From positions 29,805-93,804 of the forward strand of contig NZ_BAAAYN010000064.1 in assembly GCF_039536245.1 (NCBI RefSeq): a DNA stretch of 64,000 nucleotides, written 5' to 3'. Both the position numbers and the translations under genes were made by a program. The first letter of the stretch is position 1. Each line of letters opens with the position of its first letter. This document shows positions 26,803 through 35,167 of the stretch, in pieces. Source of the stretch: Cryptosporangium minutisporangium. GTDB taxonomy: Bacteria; Actinomycetota; Actinomycetes; Mycobacteriales; Cryptosporangiaceae. The notes below the pieces were generated by a model, which saw only the letters and a program-made list of their open reading frames with translations, made no database searches and was not told the origin of the DNA.

Positions 26803-27216
26803 ATGCAGATCGACCGACCGGAGATCGTCGCCGAGGTCCGCGCGGCGTTCGCCTCCTATGAGGAGGCGCTGCGGCGCGACGATCGGGACGCGATCCTCGG
26901 CTGGTTCTGGGACGCCGCGGAGACGGTGCGGTTCGGCATCGCTGATCGGCAGAACGGTGCCGACGAGGTGCGCGCGTGGCGAGCGGAGCAGCCGCCGGTA
27001 CCGGCCGGGCGGACGCTCGCCGACACACGCATCACCACGTTCGGCGCCGACTACGCGGTCGTGACCACGCTGTTCACCTACCCGTCCGGGGCGGCGACCG
27101 GGCGTCAGTCGCAGACCTGGGTTCGGCTCCCGGTCGGCTGGCGTGTGGTCAGCGCGCACGTCAGCGAGGTAGCGAACGAGGCGGTGCAGTTAGGCTCGCC
27201 TTCATGGCTGTCGTGA
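26803..27216 (+). CDS. AtzH-like NTF2-fold protein (DUF3225 type)
   Basis: 137 residues with the small alpha/beta NTF2-like fold: N-terminal helix with the family motif (RPEIVAEVRAAF, YEEALRRDD), the W-F-W-D segment and a strand-rich C-terminus ending in the histidine of VSAHVSE. Proteins of this family sit in s-triazine/ureide degradation clusters (AtzH) and act on small carboxy-urea compounds. AGGAGG precedes the ATG. It overlaps the start of mhuD. Confidence 0.75.
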   Translation: MQIDRPEIVAEVRAAFASYEEALRRDDRDAILGWFWDAAETVRFGIADRQNGADEVRAWRAEQPPVPAGRTLADTRITTFGADYAVVTTLFTYPSGAATGRQSQTWVRLPVGWRVVSAHVSEVANEAVQLGSPSWLS

Positions 27217-27521
27217 AGATCAACGCGATCGAGGTTCCCGAGGGTGCAGGCCCCGAGCTGGAGAAGCGGTTCGCCGCCCGGCACGGTGCCGTCGAGGGCT
27301 CGCCGGGATTCCTCGGGTTCGAGCTGCTGCGCCCGGTGGCGGGGGAGACCCGCTACTTCGTCTACACCCGGTGGGAGAGCGAGGAGCACTTCCAGGCGTG
27401 GGTCAAGGGCCCGGCGATGGAGGCACACTCCGGCGAGCGCGCCCGCCCCGTCGCGTCGGGTTCCTCGCTGCTCGAGTTCGAGGTAATCCAGAGCGCCGAC
27501 CCGAAGCCCGCCGACGCCTGA
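27204..27521 (+). CDS. mhuD: MhuD-type heme-degrading monooxygenase
   Basis: 105 residues of the IsdG/MhuD ABM-fold family. The order VVKINAIEVPEG, FLGFELLRPVAGE, TRWESEEHFQAWVKGPA, EAHSGERA and SLLEFEV matches mycobacterial MhuD closely, including the Asn near residue 8, the Trp that ruffles heme, and the heme-ligand His in EAHSG. It is expected to open heme and release iron. The ATG overlaps the upstream gene by 13 bases. In mycobacteria mhuD is not linked to ureide hydrolases, so its place here may be chance. Confidence 0.85.
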   Translation: MAVVKINAIEVPEGAGPELEKRFAARHGAVEGSPGFLGFELLRPVAGETRYFVYTRWESEEHFQAWVKGPAMEAHSGERARPVASGSSLLEFEVIQSADPKPADA

Positions 27522-27523
27522 TC

Positions 27524-27578
27524 CTGAGGTTGTGTGCGTTCCGGCCGGTCAGAGGCTGCCGGAACGCACACACCTCAG
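27524..27578. terminator. Bidirectional terminator between convergent genes
   Basis: CTGAGGTTGTGTGCGTTCCGGC pairs with its complement ending at 27578 (one bulged base) around a ~12-base loop. The right arm includes the stop codon of the minus-strand ligase gene. Confidence 0.7.
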
Positions 27579-28882
27579 CGGAGGCCCAGGGCGGTGGGGA
27601 GATCCAGGCGGCGGATCTTGCCGGTTCCGGTTCGGGGCATCTCGGGTACGGAGTGGTACTCCTTGGGACGCCGCGCCGGGGGCAACTCGGCCGCGGCGAA
27701 AGCCTGGAGCTCATCCGCGCTCGCGCTGCCCACCACCGCCGCGCACAACCGCTGGCCCCAGTGCTCGTCTTCCACACCGAAGACGGCGATCTCCTCCACG
27801 CCCGGGCACCGGTCGAGCACCCGCTCGACCTCCCGCGGGTAGACGTTGACGCCGCCGGTGATCACCAGGTCGTCCCGGCGCCCCTCCAGGTAGAGGTAAC
27901 CGTCGGCGTCCAACCGGCCGATGTCCCCGACGCTGAACGCGTCACCGCGCCAGGCGTCGGCGGTCTTCTCGGGTGCGTCCCAGTAGGCGAACCGGGCATA
28001 ACCCGGCACCGCACACCACACCACCCCGTCCGCGTCCACCGACAGTTGCCGATGCGGCCGGGCCCGGCCGACGGTGCCGGGGCGTGACCGCCACTCGGTC
28101 GCCGGGCAGACCGTGAACTGTCCCTCGGTCGATCCGTAGAACTCCGCGACGACCTCGTCGCCGAACGCCTCGACGACCCGCTCCTTCAGCGGCGCCGGGC
28201 ACGGCTCGCCGGCGTGGGCGAGCAGCCGGAACGAGCTCAGCGACGGCAGCGGTCCGGTCGCCAGCAACCGCCGCAGCTGGGTAGGGACGCAGAACGTCGT
28301 CGTCGGTCGGTGCTCGGAGATCACCGCGAGCGCCACCGTCGGCTCGAACTTGCCCGGCAGCAGGACGGTGCCGCCGGAGAGCAGCGTCCCGGCGGCGAAT
28401 CGCAGCGGTGCCGAGTGGTAGAGCGGCGAGAGCACGAGATGCCGGTCGGCGGCGTCGAACCGCCAAAGTTCGACCTCCTCGGCGAGCAGCGCGTCGGCGT
28501 CGTCAGGAGTCAGGACGCCGGACCAGACGCCCTTCCGACGGCCGCTCGTCCCGGACGTGTAGTGCATCGGGCGGCCGAGCGGTGCCGGCGCGAGCGTCAG
28601 CGACGGGCCGGTGAGCAGCGCGTCGACGGCCTCCGGACCGTCCACGGTCAGTACCGGCCGGCAGTCGGCCAGCAGTTCGGCGCGCTCGGCCGCGGGCAGT
28701 CCCGGGTCGAGCATCACCGGGATGACGCCGCGTCGGAGGGCGCCGAGGACAACCGCGAGCACCCCGCTGGTGGGTTGCGCGAACACCGCGATCCGGTCGC
28801 CGCTGACCACGCCCGCCTCGTACAGTCCGCCGGCGGCCGCACGTTGCAATGCCTCGTGCTCGACGGCCGTCACGACCTCCAC
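27575..28882 (-). CDS. AMP-forming acyl-CoA ligase, compact form
   Basis: 435 residues of the ANL superfamily. ATP loop YTSGTSGRRKG, YGSTEG, GDIGRLDADGYLYLEGRRDD, GGVNVYPREVE and the C-terminal catalytic Lys in PRTGTGKIRR are all present. It is about 70-100 residues shorter than typical FadD proteins because the N-terminal region is trimmed. The start used is the GTG at 28882 with GAGG eight bases upstream; an in-frame ATG at 28930 adds 16 residues. The acyl substrate is unknown. It is monocistronic, ending in a bidirectional terminator. Confidence 0.85.
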   Translation of the reverse strand: MEVVTAVEHEALQRAAAGGLYEAGVVSGDRIAVFAQPTSGVLAVVLGALRRGVIPVMLDPGLPAAERAELLADCRPVLTVDGPEAVDALLTGPSLTLAPAPLGRPMHYTSGTSGRRKGVWSGVLTPDDADALLAEEVELWRFDAADRHLVLSPLYHSAPLRFAAGTLLSGGTVLLPGKFEPTVALAVISEHRPTTTFCVPTQLRRLLATGPLPSLSSFRLLAHAGEPCPAPLKERVVEAFGDEVVAEFYGSTEGQFTVCPATEWRSRPGTVGRARPHRQLSVDADGVVWCAVPGYARFAYWDAPEKTADAWRGDAFSVGDIGRLDADGYLYLEGRRDDLVITGGVNVYPREVERVLDRCPGVEEIAVFGVEDEHWGQRLCAAVVGSASADELQAFAAAELPPARRPKEYHSVPEMPRTGTGKIRRLDLPTALGLR

Positions 28883-29115
28883 GCTGGCTGCCTCCTCGCA
28901 GATCCCGTCTTCCCCGGTTCGGGGGATCACCGCCTCAGTTTGCCGGTCGCCGCGCGGCCGGGCCCGCCGACCCGCGCCCGGCGCCGGGTGCGGCTAGGGT
29001 GCGACCCTGCTCCGCCCTTCAGCCGACCGTTCGCCCGCCGACAGGGCAATCGTGCTGAAATCGCCCGAACCGGCTCATCGCCGGGACGGGATCCCGTCCG
29101 TTGTCGAGGAGCCGC

Positions 29116-29559
29116 ATGTCCGCGGAGTTGTCAGGATCGTCCATGCCCGGTGACCTGGACGAGTTGCTGCGCCTGCACGAAGCGCGCCAGGCGCTCGCCG
29201 CCCGCGCCGCCTACAGCCTGCTGCGGATCAGTGCCGCTGTGCCGCCGGACCACCGAGCGGTGGTCGGGGCTGCGGACGCCGGTCAGCGGGCCGGCGCCTG
29301 GCTGGCCGGCGTCTCCACCAACCCCGGCCGGTGGACCAGCCGTGCGGTGCTCGCCGCGGAGGTGACCGAGCTCGACGTCCTGCTGGCGGACCTGCGTGCG
29401 CACCTGATCGTCGTCCTCGACTGGTTGAGCGTGCACCTGGGCGCCCAGGTGGCCCGCGCGGGTCTGACGCACTCGATTCGCGTGCCGCGGACGCTGCTCG
29501 CCGAGTGCACGGCGCTCGTCGACGACCTCGCAGACCTGATCCCCGCCGCTGCCGCCTAG
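29116..29559 (+). CDS. Hypothetical helical protein
   Basis: 147 residues, almost entirely predicted helix and Ala/Leu rich (DLDELLRLHEARQALAARAAYSLL, LLADLRAHLIVVLDWLSVHLG). No membrane helix is long enough, and no known domain is recognised. It might form a helical bundle. GAGGAG lies five bases before the ATG. The next gene on the same strand starts 278 bases later. Confidence 0.65.
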   Translation: MSAELSGSSMPGDLDELLRLHEARQALAARAAYSLLRISAAVPPDHRAVVGAADAGQRAGAWLAGVSTNPGRWTSRAVLAAEVTELDVLLADLRAHLIVVLDWLSVHLGAQVARAGLTHSIRVPRTLLAECTALVDDLADLIPAAAA

Positions 29560-29802
29560 GCCGAGCGCGCTCCGCGCTCGGTGACGGCGGCAGCGGCCGG
29601 GGCCGCCGACGGGGTGGTGCCGGCATCCCGGTCGCGATCACGCCCGCGCCGACCACGTAGCGCGGACGCTGCCACGAAGACCGCACCCCGGTCGCACGTT
29701 CCGGTTGTCCGGACGGCGGCTCGGGCACCACCCCGTGGGCCCCGACCTTCGAGCAGCGGCACGGATCGGACAAGACTCTTCTTCAGCCCCACCGCAAGAG
29801 CC

Positions 29803-29819
29803 TTGTCACACGCTGACAA
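29803..29819. promoter_or_regulatory. Inverted repeat upstream of PucR-type gene
   Basis: TTGTCA-cacgc-TGACAA, 6-bp arms with a 5-base spacer, ends 18 bases before the ATG. It is a candidate operator for autoregulation. Confidence 0.35.
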
Positions 29820-29837
29820 AGCTGCTGGGGTGGCCCC

Positions 29838-31070
29838 ATGGGGCGGAACAGTGTCCGGCGAGCGGTACTCGACGCCGAGGACACGATCGGCGACCTCGTG
29901 GTCGAGCGGATCGTCGCCGAGATTCCGGCCTACCGGGCTCTCGACGTCCGGCAGCTGGCCGAGGTGCGGGCGATCGCGCTCTGGATCTTGCGCCGCATTC
30001 TGGACTCCTGGGTCGAGGGCGCCGAGCTGGGCGTCGAAGATCTGGCTCGGGTTCGCGGCATCGGGGCCGCCAGAGCCGCCGACGGACGGCCGTTGCCGAG
30101 CGTCCTGCGGGCGTACCGGGTGGCGGCGAACACGGCGATCGACCAGATCGTCCAGCTGGTCGAGCCCATGCTGACCGTGCCGGACACGATCGCGTTCACC
30201 CGGCTCTGGCTGACCAGCTTCGACCAGCTGACCGAGGCCATCTACGAGGGGTACAGCGCCTCCGCCGAGCGGCTGACCACCGACCGTGACCGCGCACTCC
30301 GCGACTTCCTCGACGACCTCCTGGTCGGACGCCAGGCGCACCCGGGCGCGGCGGCCGACCGATCCCGCGCGCTCGGCATCACGCTGCCCAGCCCGCCCCT
30401 GTTGCTGGTCGCGGAGCCCGCGGACCGGCGGGGGAGCCGCGGAACAGCACCCGCACCGGCCGTCGCGCCGGCGTTACGACTCGGCCAGGATCTGGCCGGA
30501 GCGCTCTGCCCAGACGGCGGAACGATCGACCCCGACGCCGGGCCGCTGGTCACTGCCCGTGGCCACCGAGCCGTTCTCCTCCTCCCGTCCCGCGACGAGG
30601 ACGCCGTGCGCGCCGCCCTCGCCGAGCACGGCTGCCGGGGCTGCGCGATCCGGCCGCCGCGTCCGGACACGCTCGTGGACGCCCATCGCCTCGCATCGCT
30701 CGCGCTGGACCTCGCACCGGAGGACGCTTACGAGGGTGGTCCGCTGCTGGGCGAGTCCGACGGGCACGCGCTGGCGCTGCTCGCCGGGCGTCCGCCCGCC
30801 GGGCCGGAAGCGATGGCACGGCAGTTGCTCGGCGCGCTGCTCGACCCCGGCCAGGAACACGTCCGCCAGGGTCTGGACGCGTTCCTGGCCGCCGGCTCGG
30901 CGACGACCGCGGCCGCGCGGGTCGGCCTGCACCCGCAGAGCCTGCGTTACCGCCTCCGGCGGGTCCGGGAACTCACCGGACGGGACCCGCGGCGGAGCTG
31001 GGACCGGTTCGTGCTCGATCTCGGGTCGCGGATCGCAGCCTCGCCGCTCGGTGCGGCTCCAGGCGACTGA
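29838..31070 (+). CDS. PucR-family transcriptional regulator
   Basis: 410 residues. An N-terminal helical domain (~1-150, RsbR/RsbT-antagonist-like in these proteins) precedes a central GGDEF-related region and a C-terminal PucR helix-turn-helix with the hallmark GSATTAAARVGLHPQSLRYRLRRVRELTGRDP. Such proteins regulate purine, amino-acid or aromatic degradation. The ATG is preceded by GGGGTGG. An inverted repeat lies just upstream. Its target could be the thioesterase 45 bases downstream, but this is not shown. Confidence 0.8.
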   Translation: MGRNSVRRAVLDAEDTIGDLVVERIVAEIPAYRALDVRQLAEVRAIALWILRRILDSWVEGAELGVEDLARVRGIGAARAADGRPLPSVLRAYRVAANTAIDQIVQLVEPMLTVPDTIAFTRLWLTSFDQLTEAIYEGYSASAERLTTDRDRALRDFLDDLLVGRQAHPGAAADRSRALGITLPSPPLLLVAEPADRRGSRGTAPAPAVAPALRLGQDLAGALCPDGGTIDPDAGPLVTARGHRAVLLLPSRDEDAVRAALAEHGCRGCAIRPPRPDTLVDAHRLASLALDLAPEDAYEGGPLLGESDGHALALLAGRPPAGPEAMARQLLGALLDPGQEHVRQGLDAFLAAGSATTAAARVGLHPQSLRYRLRRVRELTGRDPRRSWDRFVLDLGSRIAASPLGAAPGD

Positions 31071-31114
31071 GCCGCGACGTTTGGCCACCGCAGAGAAGCG
31101 CGACGGAGGAGCAC

Positions 31115-31648
31115 ATGACCGACGAACAGCTCGTGTCCGAGCGGGGGATCCCGGCCGGGGAGCGGTACGCCGACGGCGACGAGTGGGAGAACCGGGGCAG
31201 CGCCGGGCCGCACCTCTGGCGGACGCTGGGGTACCGGCGGGTCGGCTGGTCGCCGGGGCGCAGCGTGGTCGAGTGGGACGCCACGGTCGACTACTGCTTC
31301 CCGTCCGCAGGCGGCCCGATCGTCCAGGGTGGCCTGGTCACCGCGCTGCTGGACGCCGCGATGGGTGGGGCGTGCTGGACCGTCCTCGACCGGGACCAGG
31401 CGTTCCTCACCGCCGACCTGCGGGTGGAGTTCCTGCGCAGCTCCCGGCCGGGGCTGTTACGGGGGACCGGTGAGGTGATCCGGCGGACCCGGCGGGTCGT
31501 CTTCTGCGCGGCGGAGCTGCACGACGCGGACGGCGTCCTGCTGGCGACCAGCCGATGCACGCAGGTGCTGCTGCCTGCCGACGGCCGCGCCGGACGCTAC
31601 GGCCCGCCGGAAGCAGACGGTGGCCCCCCGCGAGACGCCCGCGGCTAG
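31115..31648 (+). CDS. PaaI-like hotdog thioesterase
   Basis: 177 residues. The hotdog fold is marked by IVQGGLVTALLDAAMGGACW, where the Gly-Gly/Asp pattern and the long helix match PaaI/YbgC-type enzymes. The catalytic Asp is plausibly the one in LLDAAMG. Substrate acyl-CoA unknown. GGAGGAG precedes the ATG. It shares strand with PucR, so the two may be co-transcribed. Confidence 0.8.
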   Translation: MTDEQLVSERGIPAGERYADGDEWENRGSAGPHLWRTLGYRRVGWSPGRSVVEWDATVDYCFPSAGGPIVQGGLVTALLDAAMGGACWTVLDRDQAFLTADLRVEFLRSSRPGLLRGTGEVIRRTRRVVFCAAELHDADGVLLATSRCTQVLLPADGRAGRYGPPEADGGPPRDARG

Positions 31649-31698
31649 CGTCCGTCGGTCCGGGTGTCGAGGGAGGGTGAGCGGCGCGCCGACCGCGG

Positions 31699-32337
31699 TC
31701 AGTGGTCGCCGCTCTCCTTCGCGACGCCTCGGACGCCGGCCAGGATCAGGTCGACGAGCTGATCGAGGTACTGGTCGCTGCGCTCGCGGGCGACGTCGCG
31801 CAACTCGGCAGGCGTCACGGCGACGTGCATGATCGTCGCGCCCAGGATCGCGTCGAGCACCAGGGCTGGAGACGTTCCGGGCGGTAGTTCGCCGCGGGCG
31901 GTCGCACGATGGACGATCTGCCGCGCGGCCAGCACGGTCGGGTGCGTGACCCGGTCGCGGTGCTCGGCGAACTCCTCGTGGACCGCGCCCTCGACGACCA
32001 GCCGCATGTACGTGATGCCACCGTCGGCCCAGAACATCCCGAGCAACTGGCCACCGAGGTGCCGCAGGTCCGACCGGATGTCGCCGGTGTCGACCGAGAC
32101 GTCCACCGAGGCCCGGGCGGCCAGCGCGTCGAACAGCAGTTGCTGTTTGCTGTCCCACCGCAGGTACAGCGACGCTTTGCCGACTCCGGCGGCGCGCGCG
32201 ACTCCGTCGATGGTGAAGCCGGCCCACCCTTTCTTGCCGAACAGATCGATCGCGGCGCGGAACACCCGATCTTCCAGTGCGGGGTCGCGTGGCCGCCCCC
32301 GCGGCGCGGGCGTGCGAGTGGGCGAGGTAGTGGTCAC
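31699..32337 (-). CDS. TetR-family regulator
   Basis: 212 residues with an N-terminal HTH: FRAAIDLFGKKGWAGFTIDGVARAAGVGKASLYLRWDSK, the standard TetR helix 2-3 segment. The GTG start has GGGGGA six bases upstream; the frame is open further up but unsupported. The gene is divergent from the nitrilase gene and may control it. Confidence 0.85.
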   Translation of the reverse strand: MTTTSPTRTPAPRGRPRDPALEDRVFRAAIDLFGKKGWAGFTIDGVARAAGVGKASLYLRWDSKQQLLFDALAARASVDVSVDTGDIRSDLRHLGGQLLGMFWADGGITYMRLVVEGAVHEEFAEHRDRVTHPTVLAARQIVHRATARGELPPGTSPALVLDAILGATIMHVAVTPAELRDVARERSDQYLDQLVDLILAGVRGVAKESGDH

Positions 32338-32729
32338 AGGCTGTCCCCCACAGCTCGGGGTCGTGGGTCGTGGGCCGGGCGTGAAAGGCAATCGAGCCTA
32401 CCTCTGCCCCGCCCGGCGAGGTGCCGGGTCCGACTGGACCGGTCGGGCCTTTCTGCCCGCCGAACGGGGGGGCGCATCCGCCGCGGAAGCGGAGGAAGCG
32501 CGGGAATCGTTCGATAGTGAGACATCGCAGGCTGCGACATGAGTTTATTCCGGCTGTCATCGCACGTTAATCGGCGCCGTCTGCACTGAGAGCACGATCG
32601 GCAGCGCGTAGCGAACCGGGCGTGCCGGCTCCCGCATCGCGGTGAGTCGGCAGGCTGCGCTGAATCGGTTCCGCTCGGCAGGTACCGGTCCGCATCAGCC
32701 GCTCAAATCCACGACCGGATGGGGAAGCG
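32338..32729. other. Divergent upstream region of TetR and nitrilase genes
   Basis: 392 bases without a credible gene. An A/T-richer stretch around 32530-32575 (TTTATTCC, CGTTAATC) is a likely promoter site. No clear palindromic operator stands out. Confidence 0.4.
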
Positions 32730-33617
32730 ATGAGGACGACCAGGGTCGCGGCGGTGGCCGCGCCGTTCGGACGCGATCTCGACGAGTGTTTCGGCCGCAT
32801 CGAGCGGGTGCTCGCGCTCGCTCGGGCGCGCGGCGTCCAGCTGCTGGCGCTGCCGGAGGCGTGCCTCGGGGGCTACCTCGCGGACACGGACGGCACGGTC
32901 GGCACGGGAGGCGCCGGAAGCACGGACGCGCCACCGGCGCTCGACCCCGACGGTCCGGAGATTCGGCGGCTGGCCGAGCTCGCCGGGGGCATGGTGGTCT
33001 GCGCGGGCTACTGCGAACGGGGCATCGAGCGGGCCACCGACGGTCCGGATCGGATCGTCAGGTACAACAGTGCGGTGTGCGTGACGGGGGACGGCGTGCT
33101 GGGCCGCCACCGGCAGTCGCACCAGCCGGTCGATGACCAGTTTGGCGCCTTCGATACTCCAGTGGGCAGAATCGGGATGATGATCTGTTACGACAAGGCG
33201 TCTCCCGAGGCTGCCCGAGCCCTTGCGGCGGACGGGGCGGCGATCGGCGTCTGCCTCTCCGCATGGCCAGCCAGCCGTACCAATCCGTCTCCCGACCTGG
33301 GCCGCGACCGGTGGACCCGGCGGTTCGACCTCTTCGACCAGGCCCGTGCCGTCGAGAACCAGTTGCTGTGGCTCTCGGCGAACCAATCCGGCCGCTTCGG
33401 TGACCTGCGCTTCGTCGCGAGCGCCAAGGTCGTCGACCCGGGTGGTGACGTGCTCGCCACCACCGGGATCGCCGCGGGTGCGGCGATCGCGGACGTCGAC
33501 GTCGACGAGGCGGTCGGGCTGGCCCGCCGCGCGATGGCCGGCCGGATGGGCCCCGGCGTGAGCGCGCACCCCGACGGCGCCGCCCCGGGAAGCGTTCCGG
33601 TCGCCGCGTGGCAGTGA
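32730..33617 (+). CDS. Carbon-nitrogen hydrolase (nitrilase) family protein with altered lysine
   Basis: 295 residues. The glutamate (LPEACLGGY, near 48) and the cysteine (MICYDK, near 152) of the nitrilase triad are present. The third element, usually Lys in the YRKxHLP motif, reads Gln here (GRHRQSHQP). This could mean an inactive or unusually acting protein. The ATG start is plausible though no strong ribosome site is visible. The flavoprotein gene overlaps its last ten bases, so they are co-transcribed. Confidence 0.75.
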   Translation: MRTTRVAAVAAPFGRDLDECFGRIERVLALARARGVQLLALPEACLGGYLADTDGTVGTGGAGSTDAPPALDPDGPEIRRLAELAGGMVVCAGYCERGIERATDGPDRIVRYNSAVCVTGDGVLGRHRQSHQPVDDQFGAFDTPVGRIGMMICYDKASPEAARALAADGAAIGVCLSAWPASRTNPSPDLGRDRWTRRFDLFDQARAVENQLLWLSANQSGRFGDLRFVASAKVVDPGGDVLATTGIAAGAAIADVDVDEAVGLARRAMAGRMGPGVSAHPDGAAPGSVPVAAWQ

Positions 33618-35116
33618 GCTCCTGGTTCTCCCTTCGTTCCTGGCGACGCAGCCGTTCTGCCCGACGCCCGGCCCCGCAGCGTCCGGAGCAGCGTCGGCGG
33701 GCCGCCCCCGCAGCCGTGCCACTGCAGGTGGTGGTCGTCGGCGGCGGTATCGGCGGCCTCACCACCGCGCTGCTGCTCGGACGTCGGGGCCACCGAGTGG
33801 TCGTCGTCGAGCAGGAGCCGGTCGCGGCGCCTGCCGCGCTCGAGGACGCCCGGTGGTGGTGGCGGTCGGGTGCGCCGCAGGCCGCGCACGCGCACGTCTT
33901 CCCGGCCCGCTGCCGTGAGCTGCTCGCCGCCGAGGCGCCGGACGTCCTGGCCGCGTTGCACCGGGCGGACGTCACCGAGGTGCGCCTCACCCGCCAGGCT
34001 CCGGACACGTTGACCGGGCCGGTGGGCCACGACGCGCGCCTCGTCACGCTGGCCGCACGTCGGTCGGTGTTCGAGTGGGTCCTCCGGCGTGCGGTACTCG
34101 CCGAGCGGGGCGTCACGTTGCTCTCCGGCCTGTCCGCCGTGGGGTTGACGCTCGACCGCGCGGAGATTCCACAGGTGACCGGCGTCCGGCTGACCGGGGG
34201 GCAGAACCTGCGTGCCGACCTGGTCGTGGATGCCGCGGGGCGGCGCTCGCCGGTGCCCGGCTGGCTGGCGGCGGCCGGTGCGCCGGTCCCGGTGACCGAC
34301 GAGCTGCCCGGCGGCGTCACGTCGCACAGCCGGTTCTACGAGGTGCGGAACGGTCGGCCGCGGCCGACCGGAGTGCTCGGCGGTGCCTACGACGGCTACA
34401 CGTGCCGACTCGTCCCGGCGGATGCGGGTGCGTTCGCGGTCACGTTCGAAGTTCCCGAGGGCGAGCGGGCGTTCGACGATCTGGTCGACGGCCGGACGTT
34501 CGACCGGGCCGCCGCCGCCGTGCCGGGCTTCGCGGAGTGGCTGGATCCGGGCACGTCGCGCCGGTCGACCCGGGTGGCGCGGCTGACCAGCGCGGACAAC
34601 CGGCTGCAGCGCATGACGCGGGACGGCCGCCCGCTGCTGGTCGGAGTGCTCTCGGTCGGTGACGCCGTCTGCGCGACGTCGCCGGGGCTGGGGCACGGCG
34701 TGGCGCTGGCACTGCTCTCCGCGGTCCGGCTGGTGCAGGTGACCGACGCGCACCCGGGCGTCGGCCGGTCGGACGCCGAAGCGCGGACGCTCGCGATGGA
34801 CGCAGCGATCACTGCGGAGATCGCCCCGTGGTTCCACGACGCGGCGGGCCGGACCGGATCGGGAACCGCGGCCACGCACACGCCGCTGAGCTACCCCGAG
34901 CTGGCACTCGCCGCCCAGCGGGACCCGGAGGTGTGGGCGGCGTACACGCGTCTGCAGAACATGCTGGTGCTTCCCGCCGCCGTACTCGGCGACCCGGAGA
35001 TCGTCGCGAAGGCCCGCGCGGTCCTGGCGTCCGGCTGGCAACCGCAGCCGGACGACGTCCCCAGCCATGACGAGCTGGTCGCGCTCCTCGCCGAGCCCCG
35101 CCTCGTCACCGTCTGA
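33608..35116 (+). CDS. FAD-dependent oxidoreductase/monooxygenase-like flavoprotein
   Basis: 502 residues. After a basic 35-residue N-terminal stretch comes an FAD-binding fold (VVVGGGIGGLTTALLLGRRGHRVVVVE), the DxxGRRS segment, and the second FAD motif (GDAVCATSPGLGHGVALAL). This resembles class A flavin monooxygenases and geranylgeranyl-reductase-type proteins. The GTG start overlaps the nitrilase stop. The substrate is unknown. Confidence 0.8.
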   Translation: MAVSSWFSLRSWRRSRSARRPAPQRPEQRRRAAPAAVPLQVVVVGGGIGGLTTALLLGRRGHRVVVVEQEPVAAPAALEDARWWWRSGAPQAAHAHVFPARCRELLAAEAPDVLAALHRADVTEVRLTRQAPDTLTGPVGHDARLVTLAARRSVFEWVLRRAVLAERGVTLLSGLSAVGLTLDRAEIPQVTGVRLTGGQNLRADLVVDAAGRRSPVPGWLAAAGAPVPVTDELPGGVTSHSRFYEVRNGRPRPTGVLGGAYDGYTCRLVPADAGAFAVTFEVPEGERAFDDLVDGRTFDRAAAAVPGFAEWLDPGTSRRSTRVARLTSADNRLQRMTRDGRPLLVGVLSVGDAVCATSPGLGHGVALALLSAVRLVQVTDAHPGVGRSDAEARTLAMDAAITAEIAPWFHDAAGRTGSGTAATHTPLSYPELALAAQRDPEVWAAYTRLQNMLVLPAAVLGDPEIVAKARAVLASGWQPQPDDVPSHDELVALLAEPRLVTV

Positions 35117-35162
35117 ACGACTTTTCGGTGTTGTCCCGGCCGGGACAACACCGAAAAGTCGT
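35117..35162. terminator. Perfect 46-bp palindrome, bidirectional terminator
   Basis: A 23-base arm is followed at once by its exact complement with no loop, starting ACGACTTTTC and ending GAAAAGTCGT. It begins at the base after the flavoprotein stop codon and ends five bases before the esterase stop. Both directions yield an internal T-rich run (TTTT), so it can stop both convergent genes. Confidence 0.8.
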
Positions 35163-35167
35163 CGCCC

